From positions 124,001-188,000 of the forward strand of contig CAKOHE010000059.1 in NCBI GenBank assembly GCA_934047225.1: a stretch of 64,000 nucleotides of DNA, written 5' to 3'. Shown in pieces: positions 34,115 to 45,541 of this stretch (its first letter is position 1; each line of letters opens with the position of its first letter). The DNA comes from Ypsolopha sequella (Eukaryota > Arthropoda > Insecta > Lepidoptera > Ypsolophidae). Below the pieces are notes generated by a model. That model saw nothing but the letters and a program-made list of their open reading frames with translations, searched no databases and was not told the DNA's origin. The translations under genes were made by a program, and so were the position numbers.

Positions 34115-34736
34115 GCCGCAATGAACCGGGAAATGTATAAATAAAAACTATTTAGCAAACACCCTGACACGGCACAAAATACAGAAGCACTGCTCAATAG
34201 GTACCCTACCTATAAATAGAATTTAATTAGCAAAATTAATTCCCAATTACCAATGTATGTACTGTCCGTCAATACTAAACAAACAAATAGGTTCCTACCT
34301 AATTCTATATTACCAAATTTAAATTATATTTGGTGTATACAATACACACAAACCCGAATGCACATTCCACTATGCACTTGTATACATGCTTGTAAGTACA
34401 TAAATTCAAGCCAAGATAACCGTATATTAGCTAACAAGTTGATTTCCAATCTATAATATAAACCGTTATATGATATAATGTTATTGCAATACAAAAACAC
34501 TTGATATGTACTAAATTAACAATTTATACTGATATTACTGAACCACATCAATGTGGTACCCTCCGGTAATCAATTATCTACTCAAAGCACTAAACAAATC
34601 CAATTTGTAATTGCTACATGTACATGTAAATAGCCTAGCTATGTTAACAGTTCAATGACACTGGGGCCGCCCAGTTCCGCTGTTTAAATGAATATAATCC
34701 AAAGGTGGGATTAACCACGGACTGGCTACCAAAGAT
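34115..34736. other. BEL/Pao leader region
   Basis: AT-rich stretch between the 5' LTR and gag start (minus-strand sense). It contains the candidate primer-binding site at 34715-34731. Nothing else recognised. Confidence 0.55.
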
Positions 34737-35418
34737 TGTGTGGTATAAACGCTCGTTGCTACCAGAAATTGTAGCATATAAAAAGTAGTAATACTGACTA
34801 GTGACGGGCATCGACGTCACTGGTGCGAGGATTCCATAACCACGCTCAGACACCACTAATTGTATGCTAAAGGGCGATACTTGCAGCTGGAACAGGGGCC
34901 CATAGCTGTCCCAGATTTATAGTATACAAGTATCTTATATTCTAATATTTAATATAAAATGTCCTACCAGACAGTTGTATGATGACCTCATCAAGTAGTC
35001 CTCGCACGAAGACCCTTCGCTGCGGAGACCAAGGCGTGTCGGTGCCGTGACACGTAGATCACCTTCCACGATGAATCTAAACACAAACCTCCTACCCCAG
35101 GATGCATCCGAACCCAGAAATAGTAATTGACAAGTCCACTTGTCGCACACCGCGTGGATATAGGTTATTTCACACACACAGGAAATACACTCAAAAGTGG
35201 CCTTCACGCCAAAATATCTTCAGCCCTTGATCGAATACTGTTTCTTACGATGTCCGCACCGATTTCCCTTTAATATCCCTTAATAACACATATTAAAATC
35301 GTCCGCGATCTATACCAAGAAAATTCCACGTCCCTCGTATTTGACAGCTCCAAGTCCATAGACAAATTATATAGACCATTGATGGATGCGTTCCGAAATA
35401 TACATTTTATTCTGAACA
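34737..35418 (-). repeat. 5' LTR of the BEL/Pao element
   Basis: 682 bp, same length as the partner and apparently identical. It would supply the promoter for minus-strand transcription of the element. Confidence 0.9.
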
Positions 35419-35457
35419 ATATACATTATATTATGTATATGTATATTATATATTATA

Positions 35458-38400
35458 CTAGCTTTTGCCCGCGGCTTCGCCCGCGTGGATTTAGTTATTT
35501 GTAGTTTAAAATTATTTCTTGATCTCTTGTTTGATTCTCAGGCTTTGACGAGGCCGAAGGCCGAGCTACGTTTCCTCACGAAATAATTTCTCGATCACTG
35601 ATTTGATTCCGAGGTAAAATTTGGAAATTCATAATTGAAAATTTAGGTAAATTCTGAACGAAATTATAATTTTTTTCTCTGAATTAAACTTCGGTTAGTG
35701 TGTTAACACTTTGAAACACAATATTTTTTTCTTAAATATATTAAATCCTTAAACCCAACCCTAGTAACAGAAGCAAAATTTCAGCTCTATAACTTCAAAG
35801 CAACTGTATTTCGAAAAATATTCTTGTCCTTATGGAATGATTTTCCGAATACCCTGAAAAATCCCACTAATATTATAAATGCGAAAGTTTGGATGGATGT
35901 TTGTTACTCCTTCACGCCGTAACTACCGAACCGATTGGTCTGAAAATTTGCACAAATGTAGTTCTGGACCTGGAATAGCACATAGGCTACTTTTTATCCC
36001 ATAAATCAGTTCCCATGGGATGGCAATGGGGTGTCAAATTTCTTTAGAAAAGTGATGTTTTGCTCCTTCACGCCCCGTACCTACCGATTGGGCTGAAACT
36101 TGGCACAAATGTAGTTCTAGACCTAAAATAGGACATAGGCTACTTTTTATCCCATATATCAGTTCCCATGGGATGGCAATGGGGTGACAAATTTCTTTAG
36201 AAAAGTGAAGTGTTTTACACAAGCTCAAGCACAAGCTCCTTTAAATTTGCACAAGCGCAAAGTACAAAAAAATGGTACCAAATAAAAAGAAAAACGGTCA
36301 AGTGCGAGTCAGACTCGCAAGTCGTCCGTAATTCGACAGTTTTGCGAATAGAAAATTTAATTTTGACATTTTTGGAACTTTAATGGTGAGATTCCGTTGT
36401 CCATCCATCCGTATGTCACAGCCTCATAACTTTAGCACTGTTAAAGACAAAGACTTAGAATTTTGCACAAAAGAGGAAAAAAAAATTATTCCTAAAACCA
36501 CAATATGGGTATTAAATTATAAGTATTAAGGAGCTGATTATAAAATTATATAATTTGGCTATATTAACTTGCACCTTTTTCAAGAAATCGTCGAAATACC
36601 ACAAAAAAAATGTATGTACCCACCCCGATTATAGGTCATAACTGGCCAATTACAGGATAATTATAGCGTTTTTTTTTTAATACAAATGAAAAATAAAAAT
36701 AAAGTTAAATAAATTTATAAATATTTTTTCAATACAATATAGGTATTAAAAAGTCGATTGTAAAAATATATAGTTTTGATAATTTACTTGCATCTATTTC
36801 GATAAATCCTCAGAAAACCACAAAAAATGTATGTCCCTTCCCTTATCTCCAAAACTGGTGAACCGAAAAATGTAAAAAAAAAACCACGGCAATAAGTGCT
36901 TACGTAAAGATTACAGAAATATAAATTGAGAAATTCACGAAAAAAAAGACCAAATAAAATTTTCTGTTCCCAAAACTGTCGAATTACGAAACCTAGGTAC
37001 GCGAGTCTGATTCGCACTTGACCGGTTTTTCGTCAAATATAACAGGAATAATTAGCGTACTTACGGCTACAATCTACTACGCGGACTCAATGCGGAACTT
37101 ATTGAAAATCATTTTTGAATTAGTAAACGTGCGACAAAAAATTTTATAAGCAATCGTGCTTTTTCCGCAGAAACGCTGATACGCCTTCGACCTCGCCAAA
37201 GACACTTTATCTGGGGATAAAATATCTAGCCATCCATCAGCCTGTGTTCGTTCACTGCTGGAAATGGGCCTTTCTAAAATTTTGCCACTCTTGGCGCTCC
37301 TCTGTCATGCTCATCCAGCCGCTACCCGCGAAGTCCGCCGGGCCAGCAGGCACGAGGTCGGTCTAGGCTACGCTTTGCTGCACGTGGTGTCCATTCTAGG
37401 CCTTTTGGCTCCAACGGCAATCACGTCGGCGACAAATATGGGCCTACCCACTGCCACTTCAACTTACTGATTCGGAACACAACCAGGGCTCTGGAAGTGA
37501 TAATAGGCCTAAATCCCTTGCACATTGAGGTCAAAAAGAGAGCTACCGAGCAATGGTACAGAATGAAAATAAACAAAGAGTGGAAGGGCAACTTTATGGA
37601 TAAAGGGCATGCCTCCATAGCAGATAAATCAGGCTGTAATTTCGAAATGCTCCTTGCCAATAACGACCTGATAAAGAAAGAAATATTATTCGATAAAAAA
37701 TATCGCATACATATAGGAGCCAGAGAAGACTGGGAATTACCGACAGACCGACCGAGCATTAATTGCTATACGGACGGCTCAAGGAAAGGAAGTACAGGAC
37801 TAGCAGGAGCTGGTGTCTTTATATCTGATAAAGATGAAGAAGAAGGAAGCGCATCCTACTCACTAGGTACCTTGGCTACCGTATTTCAGGCAGAAACATT
37901 TGCCATCATGGAATGCGCCAGTATGGTACTCTCAAGGTCGGACATAAACGAGAAAACAGTCATTATTTACTCGGACAGCCAAGCAGCACTTCTTGCGCTT
38001 AAAAATCCAGTAAATAAATCGGCTCTAGTAAGAGAGTGTAAAAATACACTCAATAAGCTAGGTGAAAAAACTGAAACAATAGTAGCCTGGGTCCCAGGAC
38101 ATCAAGGAGTTGAAGGTAATGAAAAAGCAGATGAATTAGCTAGAGAAGGTGCAGAGGATAGGTTCATTGGACCTGAACCTAGGCTCCCTATTCCGGCAAA
38201 CGTCACTAATAAGGTAATAAGCCGTCTGGCTTCAGCAGAATCAGCAGATGAATGGAGGAACATTGAGGGCTGTCGACAGTCGAAAATGTTTCTCTCGACT
38301 ATCGTCTACAAAAAAGTAAGGTACACTCTTAATCTAAGTAGAATCAATCTAGGTACGTTGGTGGGTATTCTAACTGGCCACTGTAGGCTGAACAGACATC

Positions 38401-40423
38401 TGTCAATAATGAAGGTACAGGAGGACTCCTCTTGCCCGCACTGCGGCGAGGAGGAAACGAGTAAGCACTACTTAGGTGAATGCTTTATATATTCTAGCCT
38501 AAGATGGGAAGTATTTGGTAATGATCACATTAAAGAAGAAGACCTCAAGTACCTTGGGTACTCAGACATATTAAGATATATTAAGAGAAGTGGAAGATTT
38601 GAGGAGGGAATGCAACTGGGACAATAGGATACCAAAGCTCCAAGCAATGGGAACTGGATGGAATAGCTCCAACTGGAGAGCCGACCATCCGCCTGTGCCC
38701 AGCAGGCGTCCCACCTCTAAATCATCATCAAGTCGGTGGATCAAGCCCTTGGTAAGAGATAACTTATCGGTTAAATACTTTTGCCTTTAAGCACTGCGGA
38801 AAGTCATCGACATAATCTGCCGAATCAGTAATTTGAAGTGGCAGTGGGTAGGCCCATATTTGTCGCCGACGTGATTGCCGTTGGAGCCAAAAGGCCTAGA
38901 ATGGACACCACGTGCAGCAAAGCGTAGCCTAGACCGACCTCGTGCCTGCTGGCCCGGCGGACTTCGCGGGTAGCGGCTGGATGAGCATGACGGAGGAGCG
39001 CCAAGAGTGGCAAAATTTTAGAAAGGCCTATTTCCAGCAGTAAACGAACACAGGCTGATGGATGGCTGCTAGATATTTTATCCCCAGATAAAACGTCTTT
39101 GGCGAGGTCGAAGGCGTATCAGCGTTTCTGAACGGAAAAAGCACGATTGCTTATAAAATTTGTTGTCGCACGTTTACTAATTCAAAAATGATTTTCAATA
39201 AGTTCCGCATTGAGTCCGCGTAGTAGATTGTAGCCGTAAGTACGCTAATTATTCCTGTTATATTTGACGAAAAACCGGTCAAGTGCGAATCAGACTCGTG
39301 TACCTAGGTTTCGTAATTCGACAGTTTTGGGAACAGAAAATTTTATTTGGTCTTTTTTTTCGTGAATTTCTCAATTTTTTTTTCTGTAATCTTTACGTAA
39401 GTACTTATTGCTGTGGTTTTTTTTTTACATTTTTCGGTTCACCAGTTTTGGAGATAAGGGAAGGGACATACATTTTTTGTGGTTTTCTGAGGATTTATCG
39501 AAATAGATGCAAGTAAATTATCAAAACTATATATTTTTACAATCGACTTTTTAATATTTAATATTGTATTAAAAAAATATGTATAAATTTATTTAACTTT
39601 ATTTTTATTTTTCATTTGTATAAAAAAAAACGCTATAATTATCCTGTAATTGGCCAGTTATGACCTATAATCGGGGTGGGTACATACATTTTTTTTGTTT
39701 CTTGAAAAAGGTGCAAGTTAATATAGCCAAATTATATAATTTTATAATCAGCTCCTTAATACTTATAATTTGATACCCATATTGTGGTTTTAGGAATATT
39801 TTTTTTTTCCTCTTTTGTGCAAAATTCTAAGTCTTTGTCTTTAACAGTGCTAAAGTTATGAGGCTGTGACATACGGATGGATGGACAACGGAATCTCACC
39901 GTTAAAGTTCCAAAAATGTCAAAATTGAATTTTCTATTTGCAAAACTGTCGAATTACGGACGACTTGCGAGTCTGACTCGCACTTGACCGTTTTTCTTTT
40001 TATTTGGTACCATTTTTTTGTACTTTGCACTTGTGCAAATTTAAAGGAGCTTGTGCTTGAGCTTGTGTAAAACACTTCACTTTTCTAAAGAAATTTGTCA
40101 CCCCATTGCCATCCCATGGGAACTGATATATGGGATAAAAAGTAGCCTATGTCCTATTTCAGGTCTAGAACTACATTTGTGCCAAGTTTCAGCCCAATCA
40201 GTAGGTACGGGGCGTGAAGGAGCAAAACATCACTTTTCTAAAGAAATTTGACAACCCATTGCCATCCCATGGGAACTGACTTATGGGATAAAAAGTAGCT
40301 TATGTGCTATTCCAGGTCCAGAACTACATTTGTGCAAATTTTCAGACCAATCGGTTCAGTAGTTACGGCGTGAAGTAGTAACAAACATCCATCCAAACTT
40401 TCGCATTTATAATATTAGTGGGA
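35458..40423 (-). mobile_element. Second nested Helitron, with captured LINE fragment
   Basis: On the minus strand it starts TCCCACTAAT at 40423 and ends AAAAGCTAG at 35458, inserted between A and T. The layout matches 24072-28735: outer 5' arm (40423 to 38729), inner inverted arm (35862-37480) and outer 3' end (35861 to 35458). The centre, with the inner element's 3' end, is replaced by 1.25 kb carrying an RNase H ORF. It lies 9 bp from the paralogous site of the first composite and in opposite orientation. Confidence 0.82.
37497..38627 (+). CDS. LINE RNase H C-terminal fragment inside Helitron
   Basis: 376 residues open, also open upstream to about 37481 (NTTRALEVIIGLNPLHIE, the usual stretch between RT and RNase H in Jockey/I/R1-type LINEs). 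RNase H residues are complete: CYTDGS (about 90), QAETFAI (131), YSDSQAAL (159), WVPGHQGVEGNEKAD (200-214). A C-terminal Cys/His cluster follows (CPHCGEEETSKHYLGEC). Endonuclease and RT are absent, so it is a captured 3' fragment, not a full LINE. Retaining an open frame suggests recent capture. Expression is unknown. Confidence 0.85.
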   Translation: MIIGLNPLHIEVKKRATEQWYRMKINKEWKGNFMDKGHASIADKSGCNFEMLLANNDLIKKEILFDKKYRIHIGAREDWELPTDRPSINCYTDGSRKGSTGLAGAGVFISDKDEEEGSASYSLGTLATVFQAETFAIMECASMVLSRSDINEKTVIIYSDSQAALLALKNPVNKSALVRECKNTLNKLGEKTETIVAWVPGHQGVEGNEKADELAREGAEDRFIGPEPRLPIPANVTNKVISRLASAESADEWRNIEGCRQSKMFLSTIVYKKVRYTLNLSRINLGTLVGILTGHCRLNRHLSIMKVQEDSSCPHCGEEETSKHYLGECFIYSSLRWEVFGNDHIKEEDLKYLGYSDILRYIKRSGRFEEGMQLGQ

Positions 40424-41025
40424 TAATTCTTTTATCTACACTCAAAAATCCTTATTATAAACTCAAAAATTGTGCATGAGATTTTTTTTTTTACGTACGT
40501 TTATACTACGGAAAATAAATTAAATAAAAGTAGTTTTTTTTACAAAATAATGCTTTTGAATTTTTTTTTCCGCTGTAAAAGTACAAGTACTCTAAATATG
40601 AAGGCTTTAGGGAACTTATTCCATACAGTCATGACTGAATTTTTGCTAATGAGTTTTATATAGTTGAATTTGTATATGTTATCCTGTAAAGTCTATGTCC
40701 TGCTGCCAGTCTGGACATAGTATATTTCGTGACGAATATAAAATGGCGGATTTTCTTACCCGAGGAATGAAGCTAGTTTGGACGTGAGCCGAAAGCGAAC
40801 GTCGAAAGCTTACATTCCGAGGGTAAGAAAACCCATTTTTACTCGTTGCGAACGATACTTTTTCTACTACCTGATTTATGTATTCAAATATTTAATTTTT
40901 CCTTCCAAATTTTATGACTTTGCAAAGCGCGGCGCGGTTTTTACCTTTTTTTCAGGTTTCGGCCGGAGGCTTTTATTTATGGCCAGTATCATTTTGCGAA
41001 AAAAGAGTGTCAGACGCGATATAAT
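40424..41025. other. Intron segment of copy B, second of two
   Basis: Non-coding, collinear with 28736-29350 and 58082-58680. It carries the same fold-back (about 40748-40831) and is interrupted at 41025 by the LINE. Confidence 0.6.
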
Positions 41026-44000
41026 TTCTGTTAATTTTAGCATGTAGATATTTTAGAGTTTTCTTCCCGCGGTCCTAATGTAGAAGGGGTCGAGCTAAAT
41101 ATTAATTTATTTTATTTATTTTTTTTACTAAGTACTTATTCTAGTTTATTTTAGTATATATTTATTTTTACATTATATTTATAATATTATAATTATTTAT
41201 TAAGTATTATTTGATATTATGAGTATACCACATTTTGATGATACTTTCTTTTCATGCTCTTCGTCCGAAGAATACACCAGTGCGAATAGCGATGATGACT
41301 CTGATAGCGGTGTTTCGTTACGTGATCGCTTATTTTCTGTTTTTGATAGTAGTAATTATAAACATAATCTTAATATCGTACACATTAATGCCGAAAGTAT
41401 ACATGCTCACTACCCAGATATGTTAGCAGCGTTTAGCAATGTGCGTGTGGATGCAGTGTTCGTTTCCGAAACCGTATTGAAGCCTACACTACCGTCCACC
41501 ATGTATAGCTTACCTGGATTTAGATTAATTCGAAATGACAGGATCGGTAAAGGCTGGGGAGGTGTTGCGATCTACCTTCGTGCAGACATTCCTTGTAAGG
41601 TTGTCAAGCAATCTCCTAATCCATACACTAAGTCAGCTGAATATCTGTTTATTGAGTTATATCTCCATCACACTAAGGTACTTCTGGGTGTCTTATACAG
41701 TCCCTCCCTCAAGATTGACTACTTTGCTAATTTTGAATCTCTGCTTGATGAGTTAAGTCCTCTATATGATGACGTCATTGTTCTTGGTGATTTCAATACG
41801 TGTCTATTGAAAAACGATCATCGCTCCAAGCAACTTAATTCCATTGTTTCCTCATTAAATATGAAAATACTTCCTCTGTCTGCAACTCATTATAAGCCCC
41901 ATTGTGTCCCATCTCTTCTGGATTTAATTATTGTCTCTAATCCCCCAAAAGTAGCCACTCATGGTCAGTTCACATCTCCTTTCTCATATCATGATTTAAT
42001 TTTCCTTTCGTATAAAGTACGCCCCCCCAAACATAAGCCCAAGTTTCTTCTTCTGCGGAGTTTCAAAGGGATAAATCTGGAGGCGCTTAGAGCGGAGGCA
42101 TTGGCCATAGACTGGACTCCTGTTTTATGTTCTCAAACTGTAGATGCCAAGGTGCATAACTTTAATCAAATACTTATTTCTTTATTTGACAAACACGCAC
42201 CAATTAAAAGAATTAAAGTCAAGCATCTGCCAGCTCCATGGCTCACACAGAACATACGAGATGCTATGGCGTTGCGAGACAAGGCCAAGCGTAATTATAA
42301 AAAATGTCCTAGTGAAATTAATTTTGAAATTTACAAACAGTTGCGCAATCGCTGTACAAAGATGTGTAGAAACGCAAAGAGGCACCATATTCACAAATCT
42401 GTCAATAATTACAGCCCTGCTCAGGTCTGGAAATTCTTAAAAACGCTCGGAATTGGCAAATCATCCGAAACTCATCCAGGGACTATTGATTTGAATGCAC
42501 TTAATCAGCATTTTTCTAAACCGCCTGTCTCCTTAGAAGACAAATTAAAAAACAAAACTCTCCTAAACCTTCGTAATAAGCCCAAACCCGACTGCGATCA
42601 TTTTACCTTCAAGACTGTTTCTGAGTGTGACGTTAAGAGAGCAATTCTTTCTATTACTTCAAAGGCTGTGGGTGATGACAAAATTTGCTCTCAAATGCTG
42701 CATCTTATACTAGATGAACTTTTACCTGTCCTAGCTGACGTTATCAACTGCTCCCTTGTCACCAGCTCATTCCCCACAGCCTGGAAAAATGCACATGTCA
42801 TCCCTCTTCCAAAGACTACAAACCCTTCATCGTTTTCTGAGTATCGTCCAATTTCCATTCTTCCTATCCTTTCTAAAGTTCTTGAGTCTTTAGTCCACAA
42901 CCAACTTTCCTATTTCCTATCTAAAAATAGTTTACTCAATCACTTTCAATCTGGATTTCGCCCAGGGCATAGCACCGTCACGGCACTCCTGAAAGTCTCC
43001 GATGATATAAGATTAGCTATTGACAATAAGAAACTGACTATACTCACACTATTGGATTTCAGTAGTGCATTTAACTGTGTAGACTTTGATGTACTCCTTA
43101 GCATTCTTAGCTCTCTTAACGTATCTCCTCTTGTCACAGAATGGTTTGATACTTATTTAAGGGGTCGCCTGCAGTGCATACGCTCGGACGAGGTTTCCTC
43201 GGAGTGGTGCCAACTAACTGCTGGCGTACCTCAAGGTGGTGTCCTCTCTCCTCTCCTTTTTTCAATTTTTATAAATTCTGTTTCCAATGTTCTTTCTTCG
43301 AACTACCATCTTTACGCAGACGATTTACAACTCTACCGCCACTTTGACGTAACTGAGGCAAATATTGCTGTCTCAGAAATGAACAGCGATCTTTCAAACA
43401 TTCACAGGTGGGCGGAGGCTTTCGGACTTTTGGTTAATCCCAAAAAATCTCAAGCCATTATTTTGGGTAGCAGATATATGACTAGCCTTCTCAATCAAAC
43501 GGTAATTCCACAAGTAGTTTATAACGATATCCCTATTGCCTACACTAAATCTGCAAAAAATTTGGGTGTCATATTTGATTGTAATCTGACGTGGGCTGCG
43601 CATATTAATGAGGTCAGCAGGAAAGTCTTTGCCACATTTCATTCTCTTAAGCGTCTCCAGAAATTTCTCCCCTTTGAAACTAAAGTTACTCTCGCACAAT
43701 CTCTACTTTTGCCGATCATCAACTACGCTGATGTCTGTTTTTTAGATGCTAGTCAGGAGCTGCTTGGTAAACTTGAACGTTTACAAAATCTGGGAATCAG
43801 GTTTATCTATGGACTAAGAAAATATGATCATGTATCTCAGTACCGTGAACAATTAAAATGGCTTCCCATTAAACAGCTTCAGTATGTTCATATCCTCTGT
43901 TGCCTTTTCAACATTTTAAAGAGTCCCACTTCACCTCCATACCTCCGCGATCGTTATGAGTATATTTTCCTTAGAGACAAGCAAGTCAGGTCTCATACAG

Positions 44001-44497
44001 TCTCACTTTTAAAAACACCTTCTCATAACACCGGGGCGTATGGAAACTCTTTCACTGTTAAGTCCATCAAACTGTGGAACTCCCTTCCTCACACTATCAG
44101 GGATAGCCCCTCCATTGGTGTATTCAAAAGGAAAATAAAAGAGCACTATCTTCGACAACCTATCGTGTAGGTGTATGTATATATATCATTTATTGTGTAT
44201 TTATTTACTGAATATGTATTGTTATATTTATTTATACTATGTAGGCATGTAAATTTTATGTAGTTTGTTATTATTTTTAACTAATTAGGTATCTACTATT
44301 AATTTAATCTTATTTCTGTATAAATATTATCGTGCACAATATGAATATCTTATTTATTTCAAATATCCTTATCACCCTTGGTTTGCTGGAAGAAATCTCA
44401 TTATTGAGATAAGCACGCCATTGTACATAACTTTTATTATATAATTTAGAATTAAGTTTTCTGTGTGCAACAAGAATAAATATATAAATATATAAAT
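41026..44497 (+). mobile_element. CR1/Jockey-superfamily LINE
   Basis: Flanked by an apparent duplication ATATAAT (41019-41025 and 44498-44504). Copies A and B1 carry the uninterrupted CGATATAATCGATT at this site. A 190-bp leader is followed by one large ORF, a 3' UTR and a tail of TAAATATA-type repeats instead of poly(A). No separate ORF1, so it is either a one-ORF element or 5'-shortened. Sense is opposite to the host gene. Confidence 0.88.
41219..44170 (+). CDS. LINE endonuclease-reverse transcriptase
   Basis: 983 residues from an ATG, uninterrupted. The APE-like endonuclease (about 50-265) has VSETVL, GGVAIYLR, VILGDFN and SYHDLIF. The reverse transcriptase (about 500-760) has FRPGHS, catalytic LLDFSSAF (about 613), GVPQGGVLSPLLF (about 669) and YADD (about 700). 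It ends with the usual C-terminal helical domain and has no RNase H. In motif A the common AFD reads AFN, but the catalytic Asp of DFSSAF is kept. It nicks target DNA and copies its RNA in place. Clade (CR1, Kendo, L2 or Daphne) needs a tree. Confidence 0.93.
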   Translation: MSIPHFDDTFFSCSSSEEYTSANSDDDSDSGVSLRDRLFSVFDSSNYKHNLNIVHINAESIHAHYPDMLAAFSNVRVDAVFVSETVLKPTLPSTMYSLPGFRLIRNDRIGKGWGGVAIYLRADIPCKVVKQSPNPYTKSAEYLFIELYLHHTKVLLGVLYSPSLKIDYFANFESLLDELSPLYDDVIVLGDFNTCLLKNDHRSKQLNSIVSSLNMKILPLSATHYKPHCVPSLLDLIIVSNPPKVATHGQFTSPFSYHDLIFLSYKVRPPKHKPKFLLLRSFKGINLEALRAEALAIDWTPVLCSQTVDAKVHNFNQILISLFDKHAPIKRIKVKHLPAPWLTQNIRDAMALRDKAKRNYKKCPSEINFEIYKQLRNRCTKMCRNAKRHHIHKSVNNYSPAQVWKFLKTLGIGKSSETHPGTIDLNALNQHFSKPPVSLEDKLKNKTLLNLRNKPKPDCDHFTFKTVSECDVKRAILSITSKAVGDDKICSQMLHLILDELLPVLADVINCSLVTSSFPTAWKNAHVIPLPKTTNPSSFSEYRPISILPILSKVLESLVHNQLSYFLSKNSLLNHFQSGFRPGHSTVTALLKVSDDIRLAIDNKKLTILTLLDFSSAFNCVDFDVLLSILSSLNVSPLVTEWFDTYLRGRLQCIRSDEVSSEWCQLTAGVPQGGVLSPLLFSIFINSVSNVLSSNYHLYADDLQLYRHFDVTEANIAVSEMNSDLSNIHRWAEAFGLLVNPKKSQAIILGSRYMTSLLNQTVIPQVVYNDIPIAYTKSAKNLGVIFDCNLTWAAHINEVSRKVFATFHSLKRLQKFLPFETKVTLAQSLLLPIINYADVCFLDASQELLGKLERLQNLGIRFIYGLRKYDHVSQYREQLKWLPIKQLQYVHILCCLFNILKSPTSPPYLRDRYEYIFLRDKQVRSHTVSLLKTPSHNTGAYGNSFTVKSIKLWNSLPHTIRDSPSIGVFKRKIKEHYLRQPIV

Positions 44498-44504
44498 ATA
44501 TAAT

Positions 44505-45356
44505 CGATTATGTCGTGAATCGGAACGCAGGGAATTTCGATTGTAAAGACAAACTAAGGACGTCAAAAAGAACCTAATTTAGCGTGAAATGAAGACAAAC
44601 GTCAAAAAGAACCTAATTTTGCAATAAATGAAATTTCAATACGATATTTCAAACTGACTGATAAATCAACTTGAGATTGAAATTTGTCGTGCGTGCGACG
44701 ACACCCACCTAACATGCCATCTCTTTTGCACGCGTTGTATTTCGCATGCATTTGCTTGAAGTTGATACCAATGAGAATTCCGCGGTAGAGCCCCTGATTG
44801 TCATTCCGCAACGGGGCCCGGAAAGTTCGATTTTCAAAACTAATTGCGAGTATTAAATGGAACTTTTTCATCAAGGTAGTAGAAAAAATATCTTTATTGG
44901 TAACACAAAAGTAATTTACATGGCCATGTTGTTGGAATCACCTATACTTGTACCAGGTGACTCAGCTCTTTTTGTAACTTTACATAATTTAATAAATGTA
45001 GAGACAATAATCATAAACAAGTTTAATAAAGATACTAAATGTAAGATATTTAAAATATATTATATACATATAATTATATATGTAAATGTATATAATAATA
45101 GTTTTTTTTATATTTATGTTATATTTTGTGTAATATAAATATAAGAAATAGTTTAATATTACAAATTAAATAAGATTATAGTGTTAAATTATATTATATC
45201 AATGATAAATTTAAAGATATATTATAATATAATTATAATATTTATTAAGTGTACGAATAATAATATTTTATTGTATCTATCATATTATATATAAATTATT
45301 ATCACAGGTTATGTGCAACATATTGTATAACCGAAATAAAATTATATTCAACATAC
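44505..45356. other. Intron segment, copy B, before the linker exon
   Basis: Non-coding on present evidence, collinear with 58690-60570 (less the MITE there). It includes a truncated version of the small fold-back MITE (about 44658-44790) and a minus-strand open stretch ending ...DSNNMAM, followed by AATAAA (see 59094-59255). Confidence 0.55.
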
Positions 45357-45541
45357 TTCTGCGGCGTCTCTTCAACAACACTTTTATCAGAATCGTCCTC
45401 TTCTATAGGAGTGCACAATACAACAATCTCTCGGTTGTCTTGTTCTTGTGTGTCGACGCAAGGTTCCGTCTGAAGTCCCGTGCCTTCAACAGGGGCAGCG
45501 AGCTCGGAACACATGCCGGGTGTCAGTAAGTTTGCGATGTT
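45357..45541 (-). pseudogene. BRCA1: BRCA1 copy B, linker exon
   Basis: 185-bp counterpart of 60571-60755, with CAG acceptor and GTATGT donor, open. Its next exon downstream is the truncated 29407-29920; the intact one (16690-17334) lies 28 kb away. Any productive splice would have to skip the truncated exon. Confidence 0.78.

Larger units (their letters stand above)
30011..35418 (-). mobile_element. BEL/Pao retrotransposon, pol largely deleted
   Basis: Two 682-bp LTRs (30011-30692 and 34737-35418). Target duplication ATATA (30006-30010 and 35419-35423) is confirmed by the empty site in copy A. Transcribed on the minus strand, from 35418 to 30011. Gag is intact. Only parts of protease, pre-integrase and integrase remain, and no reverse transcriptase is present, so it depends on a helper. 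A candidate primer-binding site TGGTAGCCAGTCCGTGG (34715-34731, minus) follows the 5' LTR. A purine tract AGAGCGGGGGA precedes the 3' LTR. Confidence 0.92.
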
